A stretch of 29,551 nucleotides of DNA from contig JAZKIY010000071.1 in NCBI GenBank assembly GCA_040384665.1, positions 1 to 29,551 on the forward strand, given 5' to 3'. The notes beneath the pieces are model-generated. The model did not search any database and was not told the DNA's origin. It saw only the letters and a program-made list of their open reading frames with translations. Shown here in pieces: positions 12,370 to 22,404 of this stretch. The position numbers were made by a program, and so were the translations under genes. The DNA is from PCRC01 sp040384665 (GTDB lineage: Bacteria > Pseudomonadota > Gammaproteobacteria > Burkholderiales > Burkholderiaceae_C). How positions within the stretch are numbered: position 1 is the stretch's first letter; every line of letters begins with the position of its first letter.

Positions 12370-14118
12370 CTAGCCGACGTTTAAAAAGCGCCTCTTGACC
12401 AGGCGCTTTGACGCGTACATCGCCTCGTCCGCGCTGCGCAACAGGCCCACGATGTCGGTGTCGGTGCTGCTGCCGTAGGCAATGCCAATGCTGCAGCCCA
12501 CCCCCATGTCCATCGCGGCCACGGCATCGATCACCCGTGTGGCAAGGGCCTCCGCGGTGGCGGCAAGGGCACCGTCGGGTGCCCGCAGGCAGACCACAAA
12601 TTCGTCCCCGCCAAGGCGCCCCACCACGTCGGATTGCCGGCTGCTTGAGAGCAAGGCCTGCGCGGTGCGCACCAGCACGTGGTCGCCGGACTCGTGGCCA
12701 TAACGGTCGTTGACGCCCTTGAAATTGTCCAGATCAATGAACAGCATGGCCACCTGGTGGCCGGCTGGTGCGTTGCGGAGCAGCACCTCGCTGTGTGCCA
12801 GAAACTGGCTGCGGCCTGCCAGGCCGGTGAGCCCATCGCGTCGCGCATTGGCCAGTTCTGCCACCACCTCTTGCTTCCGCGTCTCGGTGTGCGACAGCGC
12901 CGCGCTGATTTGCCGGGCCCGCCGATCGGCCGTTTTCAGGGACTGCGCCATGTCGTCGAGTTCAACGATGCGGCTGCGCAATGCCGGCACCGCGTCACCG
13001 CGCTGCAGCGCGTGTGTACCGGCGGCCAAGGCCGAGACCCAGCGGGTGATGCGCCGCGCCAGCGCGAATGCCGCCATCACGCCCAGCACGGTAAACACAC
13101 CCCCCGCGGCCACCAGCATGCCCAGCGACCGGTTGAGCGGCTGGTTGAGCGAGGCCGAAGGCACGCTCACCACCATCTTCCAGCCCCAAGGCTGCAAGGG
13201 AACAATGTCGGTTTTGACATCGATCCCGTCCTTGGTGGTGCCGGCACCCAGTCCGTAGGTGCCCGCCTTCAGTTTGGCCATCAGGGTGGTCGATACGTCC
13301 TGCCCGACAAAACGCTCGGGTGCATGGGTACGCGCCAGAATCTTGCCCTTCTGGTCCACGATGACGGCCACCCAATCTTCCGGCAGCTTTTGCTGTGCCA
13401 GAAGCTGGTTGAAAGAGTCGCTGGTGAGCACCATCAACAGGGTGTAGGCCACCTTGTCACCCTGGTGGATCGGCACACCCAGCGACATCACGGCCTTGTT
13501 GGAGTACGGGCCAGTGAACAGGCTGGACACTGCAGGCTGACCGGTGGCAAACACGGCATCGCTGGTGTCGGTATTGCGTGGTTTGGCCAAGACCTCCCCC
13601 AGAGGGCGGCGGGTGAAAAAAACCATTCGGCGGTCGGCATTGACCAGGGCGATCCCCGTGATCCCGGGGTTCATTTCGGCAACACGTTGCGCGTGTGCGT
13701 ACAACACCGGGATGTTCTCGGTCACCGCAGCGTTGGAGGTGGCCAGCGCATTCAGGTACCCGATCGCGGTGCCAAGGCGTTCACTGACAGCGTGTCCGGT
13801 GGATTCCGCGCGCTGGACCAGTTCCGCCATGACGGCGTTCTGACGGGCTCTGTGCATTTCCAGCGTGGTCAGAACGGTGAAGACAAACACGGGCACCAGC
13901 GCCAGCAAGACCAGGGTCACCAGCCAGCTGCGCAAGCTGAGCCGGAACCGTTCTTTGGTTCTTTGACTGCCCACCGAGGCAACGCCTGAAGCGGCGTCTG
14001 GCACTGGATACCGGAGGGTGTTCATGGTGACGCGCGGGAGCGCAGGAAATACGGTCAGCGAAGGAAGTCGTATTTTTAGCAGCGATGCGGAATGTTCAGG
14101 CCGCAAAAACAGCGGCAT
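12370..14118 (-). CDS. Membrane diguanylate cyclase (sensor, HAMP, GGDEF)
   Basis: The product has 582 residues. Transmembrane helix 1 is at about 64-86, followed by a periplasmic dCache-like sensor (90-325, with GITGIALVNADRRMVFFTRR), transmembrane helix 2 (333-355), a HAMP segment (355-410) and a GGDEF domain (420-582). The catalytic motif GGDEF is intact at 503-507, and the inhibitory I-site RxxD (R494-D497) lies just before it, so it should make cyclic di-GMP from GTP with product inhibition. The ATG at 14118 has a strong AAGGGGG site; MNTLRY at 14025 is a weaker alternative. The ligand is unknown. It stands alone, downstream of scoB's terminator. Confidence 0.92.
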   Translation of the reverse strand: MPLFLRPEHSASLLKIRLPSLTVFPALPRVTMNTLRYPVPDAASGVASVGSQRTKERFRLSLRSWLVTLVLLALVPVFVFTVLTTLEMHRARQNAVMAELVQRAESTGHAVSERLGTAIGYLNALATSNAAVTENIPVLYAHAQRVAEMNPGITGIALVNADRRMVFFTRRPLGEVLAKPRNTDTSDAVFATGQPAVSSLFTGPYSNKAVMSLGVPIHQGDKVAYTLLMVLTSDSFNQLLAQQKLPEDWVAVIVDQKGKILARTHAPERFVGQDVSTTLMAKLKAGTYGLGAGTTKDGIDVKTDIVPLQPWGWKMVVSVPSASLNQPLNRSLGMLVAAGGVFTVLGVMAAFALARRITRWVSALAAGTHALQRGDAVPALRSRIVELDDMAQSLKTADRRARQISAALSHTETRKQEVVAELANARRDGLTGLAGRSQFLAHSEVLLRNAPAGHQVAMLFIDLDNFKGVNDRYGHESGDHVLVRTAQALLSSSRQSDVVGRLGGDEFVVCLRAPDGALAATAEALATRVIDAVAAMDMGVGCSIGIAYGSSTDTDIVGLLRSADEAMYASKRLVKRRFLNVG

Positions 14119-14151
14119 TACGCCCCCTTAACTTTTGATCGCGCGCCACCC

Positions 14152-14198
14152 TGAAAAAAGAAATCCCCTGGGCCGGCAAACGCCGCACCCAGGGGATT
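14152..14198 (-). terminator. Rho-independent terminator after scoB
   Basis: On the minus strand an 11-pair stem AATCCCCTGGG / CCCAGGGGATT (14162-14198) is followed by a run rich in T (14152-14161). It lies just beyond the scoB stop and ahead of the diguanylate cyclase start. Confidence 0.85.
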
Positions 14199-14214
14199 GG
14201 GGGGAATGTGCGGT

Positions 14215-14850
14215 TTAGAGCAGCGTGACGCCGGTCTTGGACTGCAGCACCTCGCGGGTCACGCCCGGCGCCAGTTCCACCAGCTTCAGGCCTTCGGGCG
14301 TCACGTCCATCACGGCCAGGTCGGTGATGATGCGGTCGACCACGGCCACGCCGGTCAGCGGCAGCGTGCACTTGGGCAGAATCTTCAGGTCTTCGCTGCC
14401 GTCTTTCTTTTTGGCAACGTGTTCCATCAGCACGATCACGCGCTTCACGCCGGCCACCAGGTCCATCGCGCCGCCCATGCCCTTGACCATCTTGCCGGGG
14501 ATCATCCAGTTGGCCAGGTCGCCGTGCTCGCTGACCTGCATGGCGCCCAGGATCGACAGGTTGATCTTGCCGCCGCGGATCATGGCGAAGCTGTCGTGGC
14601 TGCCGAAGATCGACGAGCCCTTGATGGTGGTGACGGTCTGCTTGCCGGCGTTGATGAGGTCGGCGTCGACCTCGTCTTCGGTGGGAAACGGGCCGATGCC
14701 CAGCATGCCGTTTTCGCTCTGCAGCCACACCTCTTTGTCACCGGTGAAATTGGCCACCAGCGTGGGGATGCCGATGCCGAGGTTCACGTAAAAACCGTCT
14801 TCGAGTTCCTGCGCCGCGCGGGCGGCCATCTGGTCTTGGGTCCAAGGCAT
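14215..14850 (-). CDS. scoB: 3-oxoacid CoA-transferase subunit B
   Basis: The product has 211 residues. The catalytic Glu is E46 in LQSENGMLGIGPFP, the Ser-Glu-Asn-Gly motif of the class I CoA-transferase beta subunit. GGAMDLVAGVKRVIVLMEHV and the C-terminal region also fit SCOT/PcaJ-type enzymes. With subunit A it moves CoA from succinyl-CoA to a 3-oxoacid such as acetoacetate; a role on 3-oxoadipate cannot be excluded. GGAG lies 8-11 bases before the ATG. It starts one base after the stop of subunit A. The gene is followed by a clear terminator. Confidence 0.9.
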   Translation of the reverse strand: MPWTQDQMAARAAQELEDGFYVNLGIGIPTLVANFTGDKEVWLQSENGMLGIGPFPTEDEVDADLINAGKQTVTTIKGSSIFGSHDSFAMIRGGKINLSILGAMQVSEHGDLANWMIPGKMVKGMGGAMDLVAGVKRVIVLMEHVAKKKDGSEDLKILPKCTLPLTGVAVVDRIITDLAVMDVTPEGLKLVELAPGVTREVLQSKTGVTLL

Positions 14851-14851
14851 C

Positions 14852-15664
14852 TCAGGCTCCTTTGTTGGTGTTGTTCTTGGCGGGCACAGCGGGCACGTCG
14901 TCCACGGCCGCAGCCTGGGCAATGACGGCCTGCGCCTCGACCTTGGCGGCCACAATGTCCACCGCGGCGGCGGCGGTGATGGTGCGTTTTTCGATGCGCT
15001 TTTCTGGCGTGGCGTTGAGCACGATGCGGTGCACGTAGATGCCAGGCAGGTGCACCTGGTCGGGCACCATCTCACCCACTTCCACAATCTCTTCCACCTC
15101 CACAATGCAGACCTTGCCGGCCATCGCCACCGCGGGGTTGAAGTTGCGTGCCGTCAGGCGGAACTGCAGGTTGCCCGACTTGTCGGCGCGAAAAGCCTTG
15201 ACCAGCGAGACCTCGGGCACCAGCGAACGCTCCATCACGTAGGTGTCGCCATCGAACTCACGCAGTTCCTTGCCCTCGGCCACGATGGTGCCGACACCGG
15301 TCTTGGTGAAGAAGGCCGGAATGCCGGCACCGCCGGCGCGCAGCTTCTCGGCCAGTGTGCCCTGGGGCGTGAACTCCAGCTCCAGTTCACCGGCCAGGTA
15401 CTGGCGCTCGAACTCCTTGTTTTCACCCACGTAGCTGGAGATCATTTTCTTGATCTGCCGGGTTTCCAGCAGCTTGCCGAGGCCAAAACCATCGACGCCG
15501 GCGTTGTTGGAAATCACGGTGAGGTTCTTCACACCACTGTCGCGCAGTGCGTCAATCAGCGCTTCGGGAATGCCGCAGAGGCCGAAGCCACCCACGGCCA
15601 TCAATTGGCCGTCTGCAACCACGCCATTGAGCGCGTCTTCGGCGGAGGGATAAATCTTGTTCAC
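14852..15664 (-). CDS. scoA: 3-oxoacid CoA-transferase subunit A
   Basis: The product has 270 residues from a GTG at 15664 with GGAGACC just upstream. The frame is open further back, but VNKIYPSAEDAL is the family start. The CoA-binding Gly-rich motif GGFGLCGIP is at 25-33, followed by VISNNAG and FTPQGTLAEKLRAGG. The enzyme is cytosolic and forms a heterotetramer with subunit B. The family is usually about 235 residues; here residues about 231-270 form an extra Ala-Val-rich tail that ends in KNNTNKGA. The promoter region lies between this gene and the divergent PAS-LuxR regulator, which probably controls it. Confidence 0.9.
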   Translation of the reverse strand: MNKIYPSAEDALNGVVADGQLMAVGGFGLCGIPEALIDALRDSGVKNLTVISNNAGVDGFGLGKLLETRQIKKMISSYVGENKEFERQYLAGELELEFTPQGTLAEKLRAGGAGIPAFFTKTGVGTIVAEGKELREFDGDTYVMERSLVPEVSLVKAFRADKSGNLQFRLTARNFNPAVAMAGKVCIVEVEEIVEVGEMVPDQVHLPGIYVHRIVLNATPEKRIEKRTITAAAAVDIVAAKVEAQAVIAQAAAVDDVPAVPAKNNTNKGA

Positions 15665-15693
15665 GGAGGTCTCCTGGCTGGGAAGCCTGAACG

Positions 15694-15719
15694 ATACTAC
15701 GTACAGCGTTACGTAGTAT
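15694..15719. promoter_or_regulatory. Perfect 9-base inverted repeat, likely operator
   Basis: ATACTACGT (15694-15702) and ACGTAGTAT (15711-15719) are separated by eight bases, in the 76-base gap between scoA and the divergent regulator. A second smaller inverted repeat (TTACG/CGTAA) overlaps its right half. This arrangement is what a dimeric LuxR-type regulator would bind. Confidence 0.65.
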
Positions 15720-15740
15720 TTCGTAATGGTGAATACCGAT

Positions 15741-16301
15741 ATGGCAGACATTGATTACCGGCTGGCCTTCGAGCTCAACCCCATTGGCCTGGTGCTGTCC
15801 GACAACCGCATGGTGGTGGACTGCAACCAGCGCCTGTGCGAGATGTTTGGCGCTGCGCGCGAGCAACTGGTGGGCCAGTCGTTCCAGGTGCTCTACCCCA
15901 GTGCCGCCGAATTCGAGCGCACCGGTGCGCGCATCACCCCCATCATGAACACCCAGGGCAACTACGCCGACGACCGCATCATGAAGCGCGTGGACGGCCG
16001 TTTCAAAGGCGAAACCTTCTGGTGCCACGTGACCGGCCGCGCGCTGGACCGCAACAAGCCGCTGGGCGCCGGCATCTGGACCTTTGAAGACCTGTCGGCC
16101 CGCCGCGTGGTGAAGGCCGAACTGACGCCGCGCGAGCGCGAGGTGGCCACGCTGCTGACCGACGGCCTGACCTCCAAGGAAATTGGCCGCAGCCTGAGCA
16201 TCAGCCACCGCACGGTGGAAATTTACCGGGCGCGGCTGATGCGGGCTTACCAGGCCTCCACCACCGGCGACCTGGTGTTGAAGCTGGTGGCGGGCCGCTG
16301 A
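15741..16301 (+). CDS. PAS-LuxR family transcriptional regulator
   Basis: The product has 186 residues from the ATG at 15741. An upstream ATG at 15726 and a GTG at 15729 are in frame, and no start has a clear ribosome site. Residues about 5-120 form a PAS fold (LAFELNPIGLVLSDNRMVVD, then CEMFGAAREQLVGQSFQVLY). Residues 128-180 are a LuxR HTH (LTPREREVATLLTDGLTSKE, then IGRSLSISHRTVEIYRARL). It lies divergent from scoAB across a perfect palindrome, so it probably senses a metabolite through PAS and regulates scoAB and itself. The ligand and direction of effect are unknown. Confidence 0.87.
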   Translation: MADIDYRLAFELNPIGLVLSDNRMVVDCNQRLCEMFGAAREQLVGQSFQVLYPSAAEFERTGARITPIMNTQGNYADDRIMKRVDGRFKGETFWCHVTGRALDRNKPLGAGIWTFEDLSARRVVKAELTPREREVATLLTDGLTSKEIGRSLSISHRTVEIYRARLMRAYQASTTGDLVLKLVAGR

Positions 16302-16320
16302 CAGCGCAGCAGCGTCATCA

Positions 16321-16383
16321 CTATCAATTCAATAGCTGAGCCGCAAGGTTTCACTAGGGCTTGAGGCCGATTCGGCTTAAAAA
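16321..16383. repeat. Comamonadaceae-type interspersed intergenic repeat
   Basis: CTATCAATTCAATAGCTG (16321-16338) begins the element, and GGTTTCACTAGGGCTTGAGG with the following AT-richer part ends it. The second half is partly repeated at 21887-21924. Repeats of this look are scattered between genes in related genomes, from memory. It lies between the convergent regulator and CMD genes. Confidence 0.5.
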
Positions 16384-16408
16384 CTGCCCGAAAGCAGCCC
16401 CCATCGCC

Positions 16409-16786
16409 TCAAACGGCCGTTTCCACCACTTCCGCCGCACTGCGAAACGCCTCTACCGCCGTGGGGAAGCCGCAGTACACCGTGGCGTGCAACAGCACTT
16501 CCTGAATCTCGGCCACGGTGGCGCCGTTGTTCAGCGCGCCGCGGATGTGGCCTTTCAACTCGTTCTGTTTGCCCAGTGCGGTGAGCATGGCCACCGTGAT
16601 CAGGCTGCGGGTTTTCAAATCGAGCCCCTCGCGCTGCCAGACCGTGCCCCAGGCGTTGCGGGTGACGTACTCCTGCAGCGGTTCGGAAAACGGTGTCATG
16701 CCGTCAAAGGCCTTGGCCACAAAGGCCTCGCCCATCACCGCGGTGCGCTGGGCCAGGCCGGCTTCAAACTGTGCGTCTTTGTTCAT
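16409..16786 (-). CDS. Carboxymuconolactone decarboxylase family protein
   Basis: The product has 125 residues from the ATG at 16786, chosen because GGAG lies 10-13 bases upstream; an ATG at 16801 is in frame but lacks a site. The fold is the AhpD-like all-helical one: LKTRSLITVAMLTALGKQNE, then LKGHIRGALNNGATVAEIQE and LLHATVYCGFPTAVEAFRSA. No CxxC pair is present, so it resembles the PcaC-type branch (4-carboxymuconolactone decarboxylase) more than the peroxidase branch. The substrate is uncertain, because no other protocatechuate-pathway gene is nearby. It lies beside katG but has its own start signal. Confidence 0.82.
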   Translation of the reverse strand: MNKDAQFEAGLAQRTAVMGEAFVAKAFDGMTPFSEPLQEYVTRNAWGTVWQREGLDLKTRSLITVAMLTALGKQNELKGHIRGALNNGATVAEIQEVLLHATVYCGFPTAVEAFRSAAEVVETAV

Positions 16787-16830
16787 CGCTTTTTTCTCCA
16801 TGCCGGCAGGATAACGAATCGCGAGCTCCC

Positions 16831-16860
16831 AAGAAAAAGCCCGGCCAGGGCCGGGCTTTG
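16831..16860 (-). terminator. Rho-independent terminator after katG
   Basis: On the minus strand, AAAGCCCGGCC and GGCCGGGCTTT (16836-16859) form a strong GC hairpin followed by T-rich sequence (16831-16838). It lies 18 bases beyond the katG stop. Confidence 0.85.
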
Positions 16861-16877
16861 CTATGGCGCAGGAACGA

Positions 16878-19073
<2,196 letters not shown>

Positions 19074-19287
19074 GGCTATCTCCTTTTGGTTTGTCTGCAT
19101 GACTGCGGAACCAGTCTAGGGGGTGGCCCGCGATGAATCAATATGGTTTTACCAATGGCTCCGATAGCGGGGCGCGAGGGCAGGCCATTGCTAGTAGGAT
19201 GCTCAGCCAACGCTGTTGCATGTGTAAGAAGCGAATTTGTCCCCACGTGCACGCCGGTTTTTCAGCCCCCTTTCCGGAGACACCCTT
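19074..19287. promoter_or_regulatory. Divergent promoter region of katG and the AhpD-fold gene
   Basis: These 214 bases carry no gene and must hold both promoters. An imperfect palindrome, ATGGTTTTACCAAT (about 19143-19156), and a GATAG word (about 19166) are loosely reminiscent of peroxide-regulator (OxyR-type) sites. I cannot call an OxyR site with confidence. Confidence 0.35.
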
Positions 19288-19860
19288 ATGAGCCGCTACC
19301 CTGCCCCCGATCTGAACACCCTGCCCACAGACATCCAGGCCAAGATTCTGGAAGTGCAGGAAAAAGCCGGCTTCATTCCCAATGTGTTTCTGGGCCTGGC
19401 GCGCCGCCCCGCCGAATGGCGCGCCTTCTTTGCGTACCACGACGCGCTGATGCTGAAGGAAGAAGGCAGCCTCACCAAAGGCGACCGCGAAATGATCGTC
19501 ACCACCACCAGCGCCGCCAACCAGTGCCTCTACTGCGTGGTGGCCCACGGCGCGCTGCTGCGCATCTATGAGAAAAAACCGCTGGTGGCCGACCAGGTGG
19601 CGGTGAACTACCGCAAGGCCGACATCACACCACGCCAGAAAGCCATGCTGGCATTCGCCATGAAGGTCTGCGACGCTTCGCACGCCATCACCGACGCCGA
19701 CATGGACGCCCTGCACCCCCACGGCTTCAGCGACGAAGACGCCTGGGACATCGCCGCCATCACCGCCTTCTTTGGCCTGAGCAACCGCATGGCCAGTTTC
19801 AGCGGCATGCAGCCGAACCCGGAGTTTTACTTGATGGGGCGGGTGCCCAAACAAAAGTGA
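19288..19860 (+). CDS. Peroxidase-related AhpD-fold (CMD family) protein
   Basis: The product has 190 residues. The redox and proton-relay motif C80-L-Y-C83-V-V-A-H87 is that of the AhpD-like branch of the CMD family. It is known to act as an alkylhydroperoxidase or a disulphide reductant with a CxxC pair, using the nearby His. The length and the segment ITDADMDALHPHGFSDEDAW fit the peroxidase-related-enzyme subfamily. I chose the ATG at 19288 because CCGGAGA precedes it; the frame is open back to 19237. It is divergent from katG, so both probably respond to peroxide. Confidence 0.85.
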   Translation: MSRYPAPDLNTLPTDIQAKILEVQEKAGFIPNVFLGLARRPAEWRAFFAYHDALMLKEEGSLTKGDREMIVTTTSAANQCLYCVVAHGALLRIYEKKPLVADQVAVNYRKADITPRQKAMLAFAMKVCDASHAITDADMDALHPHGFSDEDAWDIAAITAFFGLSNRMASFSGMQPNPEFYLMGRVPKQK

Positions 19861-19947
19861 GGCGGTGGTCTCGCGGCGTGTCGAATCTGACGCGCCCCAT
19901 TCGTCGTCCTCTGTGAGGGCCTTCCTCGGTTTTCAGGAGTTAACACC

Positions 19948-20397
19948 ATGTCCACCACCCACACCGTCCACTTCCACCGCGTGCTGCGCGCCCCCGCCGA
20001 ACGCATTTACCGCGCCTTTCTGGACCCCGACGCGATGGCGCGGTGGCTGCCGCCCTATGGCTTCACCGCCAAGGTGCACCAGATGGACGCGCAGGTGGGC
20101 GGCACTTACCGCATGTCGTTCACCCACTTTGGCAGCGGCCACAGCCATGCCTTTGGCGGCAGCTACCTGGAACTGGTGCCGCACAGCCGCATCCGCTACA
20201 CCGCCACCTTTGACGACCCCAACCTGCCGGGCCAGATGCAGACCACGGTGACGCTCACCGCCGTGTCGTGTGGCACCGATGTGCAGATCACGCAGGAAGG
20301 CATTCCGGCCGTGATCCCCGCCGAAGCCTGCACGCTGGGCTGGCAAGAGTCGCTGCTGCAGCTGGCGCGGCTGGTCGAGCCAGAGATTCCTGGCTGA
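19948..20397 (+). CDS. SRPBCC (AHSA1-like) family protein
   Basis: The product has 149 residues. The opening THTVHFHRVLRAPAERIYRA and following FLDPDAMARWLPPYGF are typical of SRPBCC/AHSA1 proteins, a helix-grip fold with a large ligand pocket; later SFTHFGSGHSHAFGGSYLEL and LGWQESLLQLARLVEP also fit. Such proteins bind hydrophobic molecules or act as chaperone cofactors; this one's ligand is unknown. CAGGAG lies 10-15 bases before the ATG. It heads a likely four-gene cluster with CutA, tautomerase and VIT-type genes. Confidence 0.85.
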   Translation: MSTTHTVHFHRVLRAPAERIYRAFLDPDAMARWLPPYGFTAKVHQMDAQVGGTYRMSFTHFGSGHSHAFGGSYLELVPHSRIRYTATFDDPNLPGQMQTTVTLTAVSCGTDVQITQEGIPAVIPAEACTLGWQESLLQLARLVEPEIPG

Positions 20398-20407
20398 CAC
20401 GGTTGCC

Positions 20408-20764
20408 ATGGCCAGCACAGCACACATCGCCGTCGTGACCACCCTGCCCAGCCGCGAGCAAGCGCTGGCCTTGGGCCGTGCGCTTGTGGAACAGCGGCTG
20501 GTCGCCTGTGCGCAGGTGTCGGCCACCGAGAGCGTGTACGCCTGGAACGGTGCGGTGCAGCAAGAGCCAGAATTCCGCCTGCTGTGCAAAACCATGGCGG
20601 TGCGCTGGGCCGAGGTGGAAGCCGCCATCCTGGCGCAGCACCCTTACATGCTGCCAGCCATCCATGTCTGCGCACTGGACACCGTGAACACCGCTTACGG
20701 CGCATGGATCTCGGAGCAAGTCACCTCCCCCCAACCAGAACTGGAGCCCCCATGCCCCTTGTGA
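20408..20764 (+). CDS. cutA: Divalent-cation tolerance protein CutA
   Basis: The product has 118 residues. CutA hallmarks are ACAQVSATESVYAWNGAVQQ (a strand, loop and Tyr-x-Trp) and EFRLLCKTMAVRWAEVEAAI. The conserved HPY near the end reads HPYMLPAI, with Met where many members have Glu. CutA forms a trimer and is linked to copper and divalent-metal tolerance, with debated mechanism. It starts ten bases after the SRPBCC stop, and its last 13 bases overlap the next gene's start, so the two are translationally coupled. Confidence 0.85.
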   Translation: MASTAHIAVVTTLPSREQALALGRALVEQRLVACAQVSATESVYAWNGAVQQEPEFRLLCKTMAVRWAEVEAAILAQHPYMLPAIHVCALDTVNTAYGAWISEQVTSPQPELEPPCPL

Positions 20765-21132
20765 CCCTGACCGTGCGCCAACCGAAAACGGCGGCTTTCA
20801 AATCCACCGTGCTGGACGCGGTGCATGCCGCGCTGCTGAGCGTGGGCGTGCCAGAAACCGACAAGTTCCAGCGCGTGCTGGAGTTGAACGCCGACGATTT
20901 CCGCTTTGACGCCAGCTACCCGGACCTGGCGTCGCCCCGCACCGACGACTTTGTGTTGGTGGAGATTTTGTGGTCGGCCGGCCGCAGCGTGAAAGTCAAG
21001 AAAAAGCTGCTGGAAGCGCTGATGGTCAGCCTGTCCGCCGCCGGCCTGAACACCGAACACGTGATGGTGTGCTTCAAGGAAACGACCTGGGAAAACTGGT
21101 CGTTCGGTGGCGGCCGGCTGATCCACGTCTGA
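20752..21132 (+). CDS. Tautomerase family protein
   Basis: The product has 126 residues. The start MPLVTLTVRQ presents the N-terminal catalytic Pro2 after Met removal, as in the 4-oxalocrotonate tautomerase superfamily. The duplicated beta-alpha-beta layout and FRFDASYPDL, VEILWSAGRSVKVKKKLLEA and FKETTWENWSFGGG fit the longer tautomerase group. The substrate is unknown. GGAG lies 7-10 bases upstream. The gene overlaps cutA by 13 bases and is followed ten bases later by the VIT-type gene. Confidence 0.85.
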   Translation: MPLVTLTVRQPKTAAFKSTVLDAVHAALLSVGVPETDKFQRVLELNADDFRFDASYPDLASPRTDDFVLVEILWSAGRSVKVKKKLLEALMVSLSAAGLNTEHVMVCFKETTWENWSFGGGRLIHV

Positions 21133-21142
21133 GCCACACGCC

Positions 21143-21832
21143 ATGCCCCACCTGGAACGCCACTACCGCGCCAGCATTGGCTGGCTGCGCGCGGCCGTGC
21201 TGGGCGCGAACGATGGCCTGATCTCCACCAGCAGCCTGGTGGTGGGCGTGGTGGCGGCGCAGGCCGCGCGTGAACCGGCGCTGGCGGCGGCGGTGGCGGG
21301 GCTGGTGGCGGGCGCGCTCTCCATGGCGGCGGGCGAGTACGTGTCGGTCAGTTCCCAAGCCGACACCGAAGCGGCCGACCTGGCCCGCGAGCGCCGCGAA
21401 CTCGCCGCCGACCCCGAACACGAGCGCGCCGAGCTGGCCGGCATTTACGAGGGGCGCGGCCTGACGCCGGAACTCGCCAAACAGGTGGCGGTGCAGCTGA
21501 TGGCGCACGACGCGCTGGGCGCCCATGCCCGCGACGAACTGGAAATGTCCGACAGCACCCGGGCCCGCCCGCTGCAAGCCGCAGCGGCGTCGGCTGTGGC
21601 GTTCGCCGTGGGCGCTTTGCCGCCGGTGCTGCTGACGTGGTGGGTGCCCCTGGCCCAGCTCAACACGGTGTTGGTGGGCGCCACCATGGTCTTGTTGGCG
21701 TTGCTGGGCGCGGTGGCGGCCCGCCAAGGCGGCGCACCGCTGGGTCGGGGCTTGCTGCGGGTGACGTTCTGGGGCGCGGTGGCCATGGGCTGCAGCGCGC
21801 TGGTGGGGCATGTGTTGGGCGCAGTGGCCTGA
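21143..21832 (+). CDS. VIT1/CCC1 family metal transporter
   Basis: The product has 229 residues. Four or five membrane segments are visible: about 15-35 (AAVLGANDGLISTSSLVVGV), 45-66, 150-170, 176-195 and 207-226. The signature RAAVLGANDGLISTSSLVVG and AGEYVSVSSQADTE are those of the VIT family, known to move Fe2+ or Mn2+ out of the cytosol. The cytosolic loop (residues 70-140) holds conserved Glu residues that bind metal. No ferritin-like domain is present. It ends the cluster with cutA, so a link to metal handling is plausible. Confidence 0.87.
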   Translation: MPHLERHYRASIGWLRAAVLGANDGLISTSSLVVGVVAAQAAREPALAAAVAGLVAGALSMAAGEYVSVSSQADTEAADLARERRELAADPEHERAELAGIYEGRGLTPELAKQVAVQLMAHDALGAHARDELEMSDSTRARPLQAAAASAVAFAVGALPPVLLTWWVPLAQLNTVLVGATMVLLALLGAVAARQGGAPLGRGLLRVTFWGAVAMGCSALVGHVLGAVA

Positions 21833-21962
21833 AGCCGACCGGTTTGGCAACCGCCAGGCGCTCCTTTTTCAGGAGCACCGCCACCAGGTTTCACTAAGGC
21901 TGCGGGCCCATTTTTCTTGAAATCAGCCGCTGGCAGGCGTCAAAAGCCCCTGGGAAGCCGTC
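21833..21962. repeat. Intergenic stretch with hairpin and interspersed repeat copy
   Basis: A short hairpin (GCTCCT-TTTTC-AGGAGC, 21860-21876) follows the VIT gene and may be a weak terminator. GGTTTCACTAAGGCT (from 21887) and the following part match the second half of the repeat at 16321-16383. No gene is visible. Confidence 0.45.
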
Positions 21963-22382
21963 TCAGCTCACCTGAGCCCGCAACCAGTCCGGCAAGGCCG
22001 TGGCCTTCTGCTTCGGGAAGTCCACCCAGATGGTGGTGGCACCGCCCTCTGCGTGGATAACGCCCGGCATGTCGGTGCGCTCCAGCGTGCACCAGGTCTC
22101 GAACGTGGTGCGGCCGGGGTCGCTGGCGTACATGCGGGCCAGCACGTCGCCGGGGTACTCCAGCTGTTTGTAGAAATTGCAGAAGGCGTTGACGATCACC
22201 GGCCCCTCGCCCTGCGGGTTGGCCGGGGCGCCCACGGCACGGAACCACTCGATGCGGATGGTTTCCAGGTAGCGGAAATAGGTGGTGTTGTTGACGTGGT
22301 TCATCGCGTCCATGTCGCCCCAGCGGATGGGGATCACCATTTCGTGGATCAGCTTCTTCTGCTTGGGCAGCACAAACTTCAT
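21963..22382 (-). CDS. Acyl-CoA thioesterase (hot-dog fold)
   Basis: The product has 139 residues. RWGDMDAMNHVNNTTYFRYL at about 20-39 is the signature of the 4HBT (4-hydroxybenzoyl-CoA thioesterase-like) family, with the catalytic Asp in GDMDAMNHVNN. It releases CoA from acyl-CoAs; the chain length preferred is unknown. GGAGC lies 10-13 bases before the ATG. It is 22 bases downstream of the dehydrogenase gene, so the two are one operon. Confidence 0.88.
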   Translation of the reverse strand: MKFVLPKQKKLIHEMVIPIRWGDMDAMNHVNNTTYFRYLETIRIEWFRAVGAPANPQGEGPVIVNAFCNFYKQLEYPGDVLARMYASDPGRTTFETWCTLERTDMPGVIHAEGGATTIWVDFPKQKATALPDWLRAQVS

Positions 22383-22404
22383 CGGTCGCTCCGGTCAATG
22401 TGCA

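Noticed and set aside
12679..13989. 436-codon open frame on the plus strand
   Set aside because: It is the antisense shadow of the diguanylate cyclase gene.
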